Positions 1 to 11,471 of a stretch of DNA of 64,000 nt are shown in pieces. The notes under the pieces were generated by a model. That model made no database searches, was not told the origin of the DNA, and was given only the letters and a program-made list of their open reading frames with translations. Position 1 is the stretch's first letter; the number at the start of each line of letters is the position of its first letter. The translations under genes and the position numbers were made by a program. Source of the DNA: Megaustenia siamemsis (lineage: Eukaryota; Mollusca; Gastropoda; Stylommatophora; Ariophantidae); assembly GCA_032433765.1 (NCBI GenBank), contig JAVIAB010000073.1:70507959-70571958 (forward strand), given 5' to 3'.

Positions 1-500
1 ACGGAATTATCAACAATTAGCGTAGATTTGCTATTGGATTTATCAACAGAGTAAATTTTCCATTAGATTTATTAACAACAGGTAAGTTTGCTAATGGATT
101 TATCAACAACATGAGTATGTTAATATTAAATTTACCAACAGTTCGCGTAAATTAGCTATTAGGTTTATCAACAGTTAGCATTAATTAGCTATTGGATTTA
201 TCAACAGTTAGCGTAAATTAGCTATTAGGTTTATCAACAGTTAGCATTAATTAGCTATTGGATTTATCAACAGTTAGCATTAATTAGCTATTGGATTTAT
301 CAACAGTTAGCGTAAATTAGATATTAAGTTTATCTACAGTTCGCGTTAATTAGCCACTGGATTTATCAACAATTGGGGTTTATTAGTATTCGATTTATCA
401 ACAACTGAGGTAAGTTGGCTATTGGACTAATTTTTAAAAAAAATTAGCGTAAATTAACTAGTGGATTAATCAACAATTACCGTAAACTGTAATGTAAGGA
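1..500. repeat. 33-bp satellite, left block
   Basis: Tandem units of 33 bp built around TTAGCTATTGGATTTATCAA, diverged from copy to copy. The array resumes at about 3875 after a retrotransposon, so the two blocks were probably one array. It may continue to the left of the window. Confidence 0.85.
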
Positions 501-523
501 GCGTCTATCAGGTAAAACACTTA

Positions 524-724
524 ATGATCATCAATGAAAGGGACAGATATAATTTTATTATTTTAGGCATCTCTGAACACACATGGGCTGTACATGATCA
601 TTTTGAGACTCAATCGTGGGACACATTTATATATTCAGAAAAGGAAAAAAACGGACAAGAAGGCGTAGGGTTTATCTTTCATAAAGAAAATATTTACAAC
701 TCTCCTTGGTTACATTGCAGTTAG
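524..724 (+). pseudogene. RTE endonuclease N-terminal fragment
   Basis: A 66-residue open frame that aligns with the start of RTE endonucleases. It reads RDRYNFIILGISEHTW, followed by an acidic stretch and GVGFIFHKENI. It is cut by a stop at 722, and the rest of the domain continues in other frames downstream. It is a remnant of RTE-1 and not a host gene. Confidence 0.6.
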
Positions 725-983
725 CGACAGATTACTAGCAATTAGACTAAGAAGTAACAAAGCATCGTAGTTTAACAAGTATTTGCATCAACAATAGCAG
801 AAATGACGAACCAATCGAAGAATGTTACAAAACAGTGCAGGATACCATAGACAAAGTAGATACCAGAGACAGTTTAATCACCATGGAAGATTACAATGCG
901 AAAGGCCGCATGGACAGAACAAAAGAAAACAAACAAGCTGGGAGGTCATTTAGCGTAGGACATAAAAACGACAGCTGGGGAAT

Positions 984-1375
984 ATCTGATAGAATTTTGC
1001 CATGAGAATAACCTTACAATTGTCAAATCTGATAGAATTTTGTCATGAGAATAACCTTACAATTGTCAAATCTGATAGAATTTTGTCATGAGAATAATCT
1101 TACAATTGTCAAATCTGATAGAATTTTGTCATGAGAATAACTTTACAATTGTCAAATCTGATAGAATTTTGTCATGAGAATAACCTTACAATTGTCAAAT
1201 CTGATAGAATTTTGTCATGAGAATAACTTTACAATTGTCAAATCTGATAGAATTTTGTCATGAGAATAGCTTTACAATTGCCAAATATGATATAATTTTG
1301 CCATGAGAATAACCTTACAATTGTCAAATCTGATAGAATTTTGCCATGAGAATAACCTTACAATTGTCAATTTTT
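984..1375. repeat. 43-bp tandem repeat inside the RTE endonuclease
   Basis: About nine copies of a 43-bp unit (TCTGATAGAATTTTGTCATG, then AGAATAACCTTACAATTGTC, AAA). One unit encodes the endonuclease stretch FCHENNLTIV, which normally occurs once between the NAK and QIDFIL regions. The single-copy reading resumes after the array. The unit is therefore an expanded piece of retrotransposon coding sequence. Confidence 0.85.
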
Positions 1376-2180
1376 TTTTGTAACAACCAAGAAGATGATA
1401 CAGTTGAAGCTCCGCAGGTGACAAAACAAAAAACCAAATAGACTTCATCCTTTCCCAGGAATATGGAGGTATGGAGTGATATCCAAAACACTATCTGGCG
1501 GAGACTGTGACTCAGACCACGAACTACCAATGGCAGATTTGAAAATAAAGCTTCAAAAAGTGGTAAGAGGGGCAAGACCAATGCGCATTGATACAAATGC
1601 TATACCATCAGAACCGAAGTAAACGACAATAACAAAATTTGATTTCTTGATATCAGTACAAGAAAATATGTCACCAGACGAGCTAGCCACACATGCAAGA
1701 GATATTCTCATTTCGTTAACACAAACATCATTCACAGAAGGGGCATAAGAAATAGAACTGCATCTGCGAAGAAACACTGATTCTCACAAAAGAAAAAAAT
1801 AAATTTGAAGCAAATAGGAGCGTAGCCAAACAGCGACAAATACAAAAAAATATAGCACAACAACAGTTTGAACAGAGATCAGGAGAGACAAAAAGAAGTA
1901 TGTTATGAACATCTGCGACAGAGTCGAAGAGCTCCGTTATGAAGAGAGAGACTGAAAAATTGTTCAGAGAAACCAGAAGAACAACAGACGATTTTAGACC
2001 ATCATTTCAAGTAACTAATGACACCAATACGCTAACCGAACAAAAGAATATATGACAAAGATAAAGCGATTACTACACAGCAATATATGAAGATACGCCA
2101 AAACTTTCAGATATATTAATAGAAAATGAAGACAAAGAACCCGAGCCTATGCTAGGTGAAGTTCGTTCCACAATAAAAAT

Positions 2181-2955
2181 ATGAAGAGAGTGAAATCACC
2201 AGGAAGTGATGATGTTCCAGCTGAACATATCCAAACTGAAGGGGAGGCTAGCGTTCGTATTTACCACGCACTGTGTGTGAAGATCTGGAAAAATGCAGAC
2301 TGGCCAAAAACCTGGAAAATATCAGTGTACATCCCCATTCCAAAGAAAGGAAATCTGAAGCTGTGTTCCTACAGCGATTGTGTAACTACAGAACTATTGT
2401 CCTAACAAGCCATGGCAGGAAAATTTACTTACAGATCATCGTGAAGAGGGTAGAACAGTAATTTCATCTAGTACAAGCAGGTTTTGGACATAGCAGAGGC
2501 ACCCAGGACCACATCTTTAACATGAGAAACATCTTTGAGAAATGAAGGGAATACAACATAGAACTGTATGCATCTTCATAGATTACAGAAGGGCCTTTGA
2601 CTGCATACAACATCAGAAATTATTGAACATCATGAAAGATGACGTTTTCCAGCACACCTAATAGAACTTATCGAATCACCACATCATGAACAGCAAGCAG
2701 CTATCAGAATATGGGCCGAAATATCAAAATGGTTTGAAGTACAAAAAGGTGGGAGACAGGAATCCTCTCTGCTCTCCATGCATCCTCTCTCCATACATGT
2801 TCAACATCTCTGCTGAGAACATCACGAGAAATGGTAGAAACGAATACATATTTGTGAAGTTCAATCCTTTCACAATAAATGGTAACATACTTCCAGATAC
2901 GCTGATGGCACAGTCCTCCTCTCAAACAGTGCAGAAAGATAACAAGAGATAAATG
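2181..2955 (+). pseudogene. RTE reverse transcriptase remnant (RTE-1)
   Basis: It holds the RT fingers/palm entry: KSPGSDDVPAEHI, IPIPKKGNLK, then in another frame NYRTIVLTSHGRKIYLQII, QAGFGHSRGTQDHIF and IDYRRAFDC-like text. Frames change repeatedly and stops are frequent, so no functional polymerase can be made. The catalytic-box region near 2900 survives only as a degraded trace (RYADGTVLL). Confidence 0.65.
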
Positions 2956-3354
2956 AGTGTGTTAAAAAACACAAAGAAGAGCAAATCCTCCATCTAAATA
3001 TACAGAAAACCAAAATAATATTTCCATTCACAAACAAAAAAGCCAACCCACAATCGTCTTCAACAGTGAAGAACTTGAAATTGTAACAAAATATGAACAT
3101 CTGGTATCCGTTGTGACTGACAACCGAGACTGACAGAAAGAGATCAAAAGAAGATAAGCAATAGTAACACACAAATTAAACGCCATGAAGAACATGTGGC
3201 ACAGTACCAGCAAGGCAGTAACATTAAAATGACTAAGAAAATGTATCTTCTCGATAGCAGCATATGGTTGTGAAACAAACAAATCTCAAAACCAGCATGG
3301 AAGAAAATGGATTTATTCGTAACAAAATGCTGCAGGAAAATCCTGAAGATAACG

Positions 3355-3547
3355 TCATCATCATCATGTGCCATACCAGTTGGCGTAGGCGATCATGCCC
3401 TTCCACAATCTTCTATCTACAGTGCATCGTGTCAATTCTGTTGCTGGCTGTTTTCCATTCCATGACACCAAGCTATCTAGTATTTTATCTCTTTGTCGTC
3501 CGCCATCTCTCTTTCCCTGTATTTTTTCAGTTGATTATTATTTCTTG
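3355..3547 (-). mobile_element. RTE-2 3' end fragment, antisense, nested in RTE-1
   Basis: On the minus strand this matches the C-terminal end and (ATG)n tail of the RTE-2 family also seen at 20247, 40375, 52321, 58205 and 61056. Its tail (CATCATCATCATG on plus) abuts RTE-1, and RTE-1 coding resumes on the other side. It is a short 5'-truncated insertion. Confidence 0.75.
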
Positions 3548-3874
3548 GATAATGAATAAAGAGCAATAGATACATATTGAAAGATTTAAACATTAAAAAG
3601 AACTGGCTTTAAAAGCAGACATTCTACATAAGAACTTAAATATACTATGACCACGTTAAAAGACACAGCGGGCTGGGAAAAAAAACAATAATGGAGGGCA
3701 TGGTTCCAGGACGACGAGAAAGGGGTAGACCAAGAAGTAGGTGGTCTCAAGACATCAGATACCTTAAATAAGATAACAAATGAAGTGAGAGATCCGGCTA
3801 GAGACAGAGATTATTTCAGAAGTGGGTGTGGTGAATGCAACGTTTTGCAAAGGACATGCGACCTAATTATGAAC

Positions 3875-4094
3875 GTAAATAAGCTAATGGATTTATCAAC
3901 AATTAGCGGAAATTAGCTATTAGATGTAGCAATAATATGGCTGGTTAGCGATCAGAAGTATCAATAACCGTTGTAAGCTGTTAGGTGTATCTATAACCTG
4001 GGTAAGTTAGCTATACGATTTATCAGTAACGGGCGTATGTTCGCTATTAACGTGATCAATAACGGAAGTAAGTTAGCTATTCGATTTATCAATA
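3875..4094. repeat. 33-bp satellite, middle block
   Basis: Diverged 33-bp units (GTAAGTTAGCTATTAGATTT, then ATCAATAACGGAA). They are the right-hand continuation of the array at 1-500 and run into a SINE. Confidence 0.75.
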
Positions 4095-4335
4095 ACGGAA
4101 GAAAGTAAAGTACCCCCCGTCACGCCAAGTGGCGTATAGGGAAATATGGTGTTAGTGACCCTATATTTTACAGACCTTCAGCACATGATTTTTGGGGTAA
4201 TGTGGTCGGTATTGCTGCTTTTACTTTCAAAAATCCGGTACCCATTTAAGGCTGGGTGAACCGGAGCCGTCGGTTGGGATCGAACCCTACCCCTTGTCCG
4301 TAGTAGTCCAGTTCACTAACCCTGAGCTATTTACT
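4095..4335 (-). mobile_element. tRNA-derived SINE (SINE-1), minus
   Basis: A full-length-looking member of the family repeated at 18983, 27844, 34784, 44142 and 56369. On the minus strand a tRNA-like head carries an A-box region and a B box (GGTTCGATCCC). The family body follows, including GGTACCGGATTTTT and the GCGTATAG segment near the tail. It sits inside the 33-bp satellite. Confidence 0.85.
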
Positions 4336-4410
4336 AATTTTTAGGGAATTAGTAAAACCCAGGTGTCCTCGCCAGGATTACGAACCCGGCTGTTGCCGTG
4401 GTAAGCCAAC
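4336..4410 (-). other. Second tRNA-like scrap beside the SINE
   Basis: On the minus strand this holds GGGTTCGTAATCCTGG, which resembles a B box, between SINE-1 and the satellite. It is probably part of another SINE head. Weak call. Confidence 0.3.
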
Positions 4411-4970
4411 CGAAGTAAGTTAGCTAATTTATTTATCAATAACGGATGTAAGTTAGCTATTGGATTTATCAATAACGGAAGTAAGTTAGCTATTAGATTT
4501 ATCAATAACGGAAGTAAGTTAGCTAATTTATTTATCAATAACGGAAGTAAGTTAGCTATTGGATTTATCAATAACGGAAGTAAGTTAGCTATTTTATTTA
4601 TCAATAACGGAAGTAAGTTAGCTATTTTATTTATCAATAACGGAAGTAAGTTAGCTATTAGATTTATCAATAACGGATGTAAGTTAGCTATTGGATTTAT
4701 CAATAACGGAAGTAAGTTAGCTATTAGATTTATCAATAACGGAAGTAAGTTAGCTATTAGATTTATCAATAACGAAAGTAAGTTAGCTATTAGATTTATC
4801 AATAACGGAAGTAAGTTACCTATTAGATTTATCAATAACGGAAGTAAGTTAGCTATTAGATTTATCAATAACGGATGTAAGTTAGCTATTAGATTTATCA
4901 ATAACGGAAGTAAGTTACCTATTAGATTTATCAATAACGGAAGTAAGTTAGCTATTAGACTGAATATGGT
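4410..4970. repeat. 33-bp satellite, right block
   Basis: About 17 well-conserved 33-bp units. Because 33 is a multiple of three, the minus strand stays open with an 11-residue period (LLPLLINLIAN). That open frame is a by-product of the repeat. Confidence 0.9.
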
Positions 4971-4974
4971 GCCT

Positions 4975-5645
4975 GTGCATCTGGCTGAAAGCGGCCGTCG
5001 ACACATAGCTGAGTGTTTGAGCCAGGATAGGTGAATTACAACTAACTATAACCGAATCCAGCTCTATGCAGTGCCACTATTAACCAGCCATCTAGTTTGA
5101 CCAAGTGAGTAAAGATCGAGAAGGAAGGCAACTCGGTACGTCAAAATGCGATGCTGAAGTCGGAATTTGTTGGGCAGAAAAGCACAAATATCTCCATTTG
5201 CTGTAAACCACAACTCAATGCATGTAACGCACTTAACTCCCTTCTAAGGACGGACGATGATGAAAAGTATTTGTTGACAGTCATCAGGTGAAGAAATAAT
5301 TAAAGACTATGTGGTCTAATTTATCTGTAATAATATAGAATAATTGGTGTCATCTGTGTTCACGTAATGACCGTGTGCATAGACTTTCAATGAATGATAG
5401 TTTGGTGTGCACGCGTTGAGTTATCGTTTACAGCAAGATGATATGTTCTATGCGCTTCGGCCTAGCATATTCAACTTCAGCAAGGCATTTTTCGAAACGG
5501 GTTCTCTTTCTTTTTCGATCCCGACTTGATCGCCCAGACAACATGGTCTGTTTCTCAGCCAACTAGAGAGAACAGTAAAGGAGCAAGATCATCTGAGGTT
5601 CTTTAATCCTGATGAAATCAGTCAGTTATGACTTTATGATCACTT
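4975..5645. other. No recognisable feature
   Basis: Unique-looking sequence with no open frame, repeat or RNA gene that I can support. Confidence 0.5.
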
Positions 5646-5649
5646 TCAG

Positions 5650-6425
5650 GACATGTGCAGTCTTTGCTCTGGAGCTTGTCCTATATTTGTAGTTGCCTTT
5701 AGATTGTTTTCTTCTTGTCTGCTTTTCCAGTTCCTCTCACACCCACTCGAGTGTTGGCACATTCTCTTTCGACCGGAAGTAGATATACATATTTCAAAGC
5801 AGGGACAGTAATGCTCCACACAGCTATAGTCTCTCATCAGTCAAGAAGTTCTAACTCCAAGAATCGTCATCCTAGCGGTTAAAGGTCAGTTCTACAAGCC
5901 ATATCCTGCCAAAAACAAATCAGAATCATCAAGGAAATGATGAACAAAATAGAACTAATACTACAGTGGATAATGTGACATTCACGGAAATGAGGAAATA
6001 CATAGACGTTCAGGTGGGAACCTACAGAAGTCCAAACCACGCAGAATCTCAAATAAGTAAAGGCACTCCTGAAACAAGCTAAGAAAACAGTATGGAGAGT
6101 ATTGTATGAAAGACATAAACAGGACAGTTTAAACAAGCTCAGCAGACAAGATCTTCAGACTCAGAATAGGTCACTTTAGCCTCAGAGTACATCCACACAA
6201 AATCGGACCCAGTGACACTGCGGCATACGATTGTGAAACATCCAGGCAGACTCCAGAACAGTTCCTAGGGACTGTATCACTCACTACACCCAAAGACATG
6301 AAACAAAGCTTCATGATAAGCTACGGGGAACCTTCAAGACTTCAAACTTGAGGTCTTGTTGTGATCCATGCTGATCCAACCGTCCAAATGTGCAACGAAA
6401 ACTGATTGCTGAAGAAGAAGAGGGT
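5650..6425 (+). mobile_element. 3' fragment of an RNase H-bearing LINE, plus
   Basis: Several frames together read the end of an I-group-type LINE protein. RSVLQAISCQ (about 5885) and LQWIM (about 5965) recall the RNase H segment. FRLRIGHFSLRVHPHKIG and QTPEQFLG (6150-6265) match the post-RNase H C-terminus, also seen in the element at 7803-11854. The fragment ends in a (GAA)n tail at 6408-6420. It is badly decayed, and the left limit is uncertain. Confidence 0.55.
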
Positions 6426-6639
6426 CGGGAGGAGATGTCAACTTCTGTCACTCCACAAATGACATGTCATACGATGTCATTGTAGAGGTTCACCGATGTC
6501 ACCGTTTCTTTGTGCTCTTTATCCTTCATTTACCATATCTTCAACTGCACTAGTTTGATCTCTGTCACAATTCATAGTTTCCACTGGTATCTAGCCAAGT
6601 GATACGAAGTTCAATATTCAAGTTTTAGAAAGTTACTAT
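6426..6639. other. No recognisable feature
   Basis: Unique-looking spacer between two repeat remnants. Confidence 0.4.
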
Positions 6640-6800
6640 AGCTCTGAGGTTAGGGTACTCGCCTCACTTCTAAATTACCCGGTTTGATCCAAAAGTGAAG
6701 CGATCTGGTATATTTGCTGTGACCCTGACCCCAAGGTAAGTAAAATCAACTTCCAAGCTCTTTCAGTTGGAGGATGGTAATACATAGTTCCTGTATTCAC
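6640..6800 (+). mobile_element. Diverged tRNA-like SINE fragment
   Basis: A tRNA-like head (GGTTAGGGTACTCGCC, later CCGGTTTGATCC as a B-box-like stretch) is followed by a short body. It is too diverged to assign to the main SINE family. Confidence 0.4.
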
Positions 6801-6881
6801 GTTGAGCACGTGAAAGAACTCTTAGCAGTTGAACATTTATTAATAATAAAAAGAAGAACATAAAGCAAGATGTTTAATTAT

Positions 6882-7328
6882 TGAGTTATTGAGTTATTTG
6901 CGGGTCATCATCATTGCACTCCGAACATGTCCATAGGTGCTCAGATCCCCTCCTCAGCAATTCCCTCAGTGTCCAGCGACTGACGACTCCAGTTCTATGT
7001 TGGTTGATAAGTCTTCTTACACGGCCACCAAGTTTCTCATTTCTGGCTGTGCCCATCTTAACTCCCATTTCCATCATCAAGAAGCGACGTTGATCTGTGT
7101 TTGTCGAAGTCCTGTGCTCTTCCCACATCTCGGAGTGCATTGATGACGTCCGCCCGATCCATCGGTTGCCCGTCCTCAACGACAGCACAGCTAGCCAACC
7201 TGTCCGCTCTCTCATTTCCCCGTACTCCCGCATGTCCAGGGACATAGACAAAGGTGACCTTACGTATTTTGGATTTCTGCAACGACTCTAACCATTGCAT
7301 GCGTACAAAGCCCGCCGCAAAGTACATA
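6882..7328 (-). mobile_element. 5'-truncated RNase H LINE, minus, with 12-bp target duplication
   Basis: A 447-bp insertion flanked by identical ATGTTTAATTAT copies at 6870-6881 and 7329-7340. Its 3' end, at the left, is a short ATAACTCA repeat. It encodes the end of an RNase H domain (FVYVPGHAGVRGNERADRLA) and a C-terminal tail (RTGVVSRWTLRELLRRGSEH, LWTCSEC) split over two frames. RNase H histidine and aspartate positions (GHAG, ERAD) are visible. It is a clean target-primed insertion, now pseudogenised. Confidence 0.85.
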
Positions 7329-7399
7329 ATGTTTAATTATGCTCGAGAAAAACCTTTTTTTTCCTTTGTTAAATCTCACCAACACTGAAATTATAATTA

Positions 7400-7462
7400 A
7401 ACAACGTGTGTGTATGTGTGTATGTGTGTGTGTGTGTGCGCGCGCGCTCGCGCTCTGAACCT
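7400..7462. repeat. (TG)n/(CG)n microsatellite
   Basis: A run of TG, with TATG interruptions, turning into GCGCGC. Confidence 0.85.
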
Positions 7463-7682
7463 GCATCCAGACTACCGTCGGCGGCACAGAGTTGATGCTC
7501 TGTGATGATATCTTTCTGTGTGGTCAGAAAAGAGACTGAAATCATCATGGGGACTGCTGTATTCGCTGATAATGGCTCAAAATGAACCAAAAAATAATGA
7601 AATGTTTGCCAAAAGTTAGTGAATTAACTGAAGCCTTGTACAGTATCTGCTTTTATGTTCGATATGGTTAAATAATGTACAA

Positions 7683-7802
7683 TTTAATTGACTTTCATTT
7701 CATTATGAATAATGTAGTTTACAAATATTTAGGAATCTACTTTCATTTCATTATGAATAATGTAGTTTACAAATAATTAGGAATCTACTTTCATTTCATT
7801 AT
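7683..7802. repeat. 48-bp minisatellite, left remnant
   Basis: About 2.5 units of a 48-bp repeat (TTTCATTATGAATAATGTAG, then TTTACAAATAATTAGGAATC, TAC). It is the left part of the array that continues at 11855, split by a LINE. Confidence 0.9.
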
Positions 7803-7837
7803 CTATCTATCTATCTTTCGTTCGCCTGAAGTATTGT

Positions 7838-10111
7838 CTATATCTGCAATGTCGTTTCCTGTATAAATTTTACTGTCTTTTGTAATTCTTGCAGTGGCCC
7901 ATATAGTTTTGTCTGTAGTGTTGTATCTATGGGCCAATGGATTTTCCTCAGTCTACTATATTCAGTGCAGTCTTGAAGTATGTGTTCAGCAGTCTGGGAG
8001 GCCTGTCCACATGTACAAGTAGTTGATGTGCCGATCTTGAATTTTGTATACATGTGACTATGGAGTCGATTGTGTCCTGTTCTTAGGCGTATAATGATAA
8101 CTTGTTCATATCTATTCATATTATGAAAGGCATCCTGATTTGGGGCTTGTGGTCCTCTGATTGATTTGATTATCTGTTTCTTATGATGGTATGTAACTGG
8201 TGTATCTAGTTGTGTGCCTGTTGAACCTTCCTTTGCCAACTGATCTGCTTTCTCATTTCCTGGTATTCCACAGTGAGACGGGATCCACTGCAGGGCAACC
8301 CTGTGGTGCTTGCAGAGTTCAGTCAATAAGATCTGCAGATGTGGTAATTTTCTGGATTGTAGTGCCTGGAGTACTGATCTTGCATCTGTCAAAAACACTA
8401 CAGGCTGTGGGCTAAGATTACTGTTCAGCAGTTTTTCTATTGCCAACTTTATTGCTTGTATTTCTGCATCATAATTGTGACAATATTTCCCTGTTTCTAT
8501 TTTATTCATATCCCTAGTATTATTTGGGTACTCTATATATGCACCTGCTCCCCCATTCTTTACTGCATTCTGTGCTGATCCATCTGTGTACACACGAATC
8601 CATAGGTCTTGTGGGTATTCTTCATCCAGGAAACTGAGAGCTATTGTTTTTCGCTGTAGACTATTTTGTTCCTCTTTGTCAACTATTCCTTTCACTTCTG
8701 TCCGTATTTGAACTGATAATCCTGATTCATCTGTCCAGGGAGTCTGTTCTGGTATGGGCAGAAGGGGTTTAACAACTCTTGGCATGTCTGGTGTTTGTCT
8801 ACTAATACGCTTGGCTTGGTGGATAAAGCTGCTTCTCTTAAGTCGTCCCAATGCAAGATTTTGGAATCTGTCCTTCATTGGATGTCTCGGCATGCATACA
8901 TATTTTTCTGCCTGTATCAGCACCTTTGTGTCTCTCCGTTCTCTCAGTGCTGGTATCCTCCACAATTTCTCCATCTCCAATATTGGTGTTGATTTCATTG
9001 CTCCTGTGATGACCCTAAGTGCCTGGTTTTGTACTTTATCCAGTTCTTGCAATGTGGTGTTTGATGCTGAGCACCATGCGGATGATCCATATTCTAAATG
9101 TGGGCGTATACTCTGTTGGTAAACTTTACTGAGTATTTTCCCACTCGCACCCCACGTGGTTCCACACAACTTTCTTAGAATAGCCAATTTTCTCCTTGCT
9201 TTTTGGGTTGCCTTATTTATCTGCTGTTTCCAAGATAGTTTGTTATCAAATGTAACTCCGAGATATGTAGCTTGTATGTCTTCTTTCACAGGCTCATTGT
9301 TTATGTAGATGGCTCCTGCTTTTTGTTTTGGGGAGAGTGTGAAAAGTGTAGTACTGCATTTGTCTGTATTGATGCTGATACACCATCTATTTGTCCATGA
9401 ATTCAGTGCATTCATAGCTCTTTGTAGCAATTTGGAGGCCACTGTTGCATACTCCTCTGTGCACCACATTACCAAGTCATCTGCAAACATTGCCAATTTG
9501 ATGCCATGTGGTAGTTCAGTAACTAGGTCATTGATGTAGATCAGAAAAAGTGTTGGAGATAGTACCCCTCCTTGTGGAACGCCCTGGCGCAATAAGACCT
9601 TCTTACTCTTAAGACCATCCAGTTGCACTCTGGCTCTCCTGTTATGCAGGTATGCTTTGACCCATTTGTACATCCTGCCATTTACTCCATAATTTCTCAG
9701 TTTCTTCAAAAGCCCTTCCTTCCATACCTTATCAAATGCTTTCTTTAGGTCTATCCATGCTGCTAGTACCAGTTTCTTTTCTTGAAACGCATCTTCAATT
9801 TCCTGGGAAAGATAGGTTGCTTGATCTTCGGTAGAGTAACACTGTCTAAAGCCTGCTTGTTGTGGGAGAAGGAGATTTTCACTTTCCAGGTACCACTGCA
9901 GTCTGAGATTGATTATACGTTCCATTGTTTTACACAAACAGCTTGTAAGGCTGATTGGTCTATAGCTGGATGTCATTGAACCATCTTTTCCTGGCTTTAG
10001 TAATGGTATCATAATTGCTTCTCTCCATGCCTGTGGCACTCTACCTGTGATCCAGCAAATGTAGATCTGCAGTAGTTTTGCTTTAGCTGCAGTTCCCAAG
10101 TTCTTAATCAT
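7838..10111 (-). pseudogene. LINE reverse transcriptase-RNase H, 757-residue open frame
   Basis: The reverse transcriptase copies the element's RNA at a nicked target, and the RNase H removes RNA from the hybrid. Visible RT motifs: SSYRPISLTS (about residue 47), WIDLKKAFDKVW (about 120), RQGVPQGGVLSP (about 177) and the catalytic FADDLVMW (about 209). RNase H occupies roughly residues 510-640, with YTDGSA, DAEIQAI, LTDARS and GNEKADQLA supplying the acidic residues. A knuckle CTCGQASQTAEHILQDC follows near residue 690. Catalytic residues all look present. It lacks its own start: the true reading frame enters from the upstream frame, where one base is missing near 10108-10118. It belongs to the LINE at 7803-11854. 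Confidence 0.9.
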
Positions 10112-10950
10112 TTCATTGGCACTCCATCATTGCCTGGTGACTTTTTCATTTTTAATTTGGATATTGCCAGCTCTAGCTCTCTTTGTGTAATGGGTGTTTC
10201 CATTACTTCATGTGTGGTCTCTTCTTGTCTTGCATTTTGTTGTTTTAAACGGGTCTCTTGTCGTTTTTCTAGGCTAATTTCAATATTATTGTCATTTGCA
10301 AAGGAGTCTGCAAAGTAATTTGCTGCATGTTTACCTGTTAGAATGTTTCCATCCTTCTTCAGTGTAATTTTGGTGTTCCTTTCTGTACCCTCATCATTCA
10401 GCTGTTTTACAAGCTTCCACACTTTTCTTGTGTCTCGTTCAAGATTCAAGGACTCTGTTTTCTCTTTCCAGCTTCTCCGTCTGGCTTGTAGTTTAGCCCG
10501 TTGAAATGTGGCTTTAGCATGCTGGTAGTTGTTGTGGTGTTCTTGGCAAGGGTTATTTTCTGCTTGCTTTCGAGATGTTTCCATGTCATTGTGCAGTTGC
10601 TCTAGCTCACTACTCCAGTATGGTTTGTAGTGTTTCCGTGCCCCTCTAGGTATTGTTTCACTGGCAGCTTGTATTATTAGTCTACTGAATTCATCAACTA
10701 TTTTGTTGATGTCTCTATCTGTATTTATATCTTTAGTCAGTACACTGGTGTAGTGTTGATACATTTTCCAGTCTGCCTTTTTGTAATTCCATCTGGAGAG
10801 AGTGCTGCTCTCCCTGATGGCCTCATTTTGCACCACTAAAAAGACTGGTCGGTGGTCGCTGCCTCCAGTTGTTTCCCAACAATTCGTGTGATATTCCAAT
10901 CCAGGACTGGTGAATGGAAAGCAAGGTCTGGTGTAGATGTGGTATGCCAT
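10108..10950 (-). pseudogene. LINE endonuclease C-terminus and linker, shifted frame
   Basis: It continues the LINE polyprotein after a one-base shift. It carries the last endonuclease motif GGSDHRPVFLVV at about 10855-10880, then a charged linker (RKHYKPYWSSELEQL, WKEKTES) and SPGNDGVP, which leads into the RT fingers. The adjoining frames hold the rest of the protein on either side. Confidence 0.85.
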
Positions 10951-11471
10951 GATCTGGAGTAGAATGTTGGTGGATCTGTTGCCTGGTTTAATAGTATAAG
11001 CCCATTGTCATGCTGCCAATTTTCAAGCTCTTCACCTCTCTTGTCCATATGTTCATAGCCCCAGCTCTGTGAGTGGCTGTTAAAGTCTCCACATACAATT
11101 ATTCTTTCTTTTAATGTAATTGTGTCTAGTGCTAGTGGGCGGTCACTCGGACAGTAGTAGTTAAGTAGATGGAAGTCTGTATTTCCTGTCCTGAGGTGCA
11201 GTATTTGATATTCCGCCCCATCCATATACACTTCAATCTGACATGCATTAATGTTGTTCCTTACAAGAGTCAGTATTCCACCCTTTTGTCTATTTATTCT
11301 GTCAGATCGGTAGCACAGGTATCCCCTAATTTTCAAGGCTATGTCGTTGTTTAGATGGGTTTCCTGCAAACAGCATATGCTTATTTGTTCTTCATGCAGG
11401 ATATTTTCTAATTCTATCTTTTTACTGTACCCATCTCTTTTGCTGTTGATGCCTTCAGCATTCCAGTGCAT
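10836..11471 (-). pseudogene. LINE apurinic-type endonuclease, N-terminal part
   Basis: The endonuclease that nicks the target DNA for reverse transcription. Motifs of the exonuclease III/AP family are in order: MHWNAEGINSKR at the start, CCLQETHL with the catalytic glutamate, YYCPSDRP, VCGDFNSHSQSWG, and TPDLAF. The expected SDHRP motif lies one frame away, so a single-base shift falls at about 10868-10885. Upstream the same frame stays open back to one stop near 11525, so translation may start earlier in an intact relative. Confidence 0.88.

Larger units (their letters stand above)
505..3870 (+). mobile_element. Degenerate RTE-type LINE (RTE-1) inserted in the 33-bp satellite
   Basis: A dead non-LTR retrotransposon read on the plus strand in pieces. 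Positions 524-724 encode the start of an apurinic-type endonuclease (FIILGISEHTW, then GVGFIFHKE). More endonuclease follows at about 870-1470 (MEDYNAKG, NQIDFILS). The reverse transcriptase begins at about 2181 (KSPGSDDVPAEHI, IPIPKKGNL) and continues to about 3350 with many stops and shifts. The C-terminal basic region (HVKRHSG, RERGRPRSRW) is at 3640-3760. The order endonuclease, RT, GRGRPR tail is that of the RTE clade. Satellite sequence flanks it on both sides. It is interrupted by a 43-bp tandem expansion and by an antisense RTE fragment. Ends are approximate; I found no clear target duplication. Confidence 0.75.

Noticed and set aside
4341..5006. 221-codon minus-strand frame with LLPLLINLIAN repeats, resembling membrane segments
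   Set aside because: It is the 33-bp satellite read through, entering from a SINE; hydrophobicity follows from the AT-rich unit.
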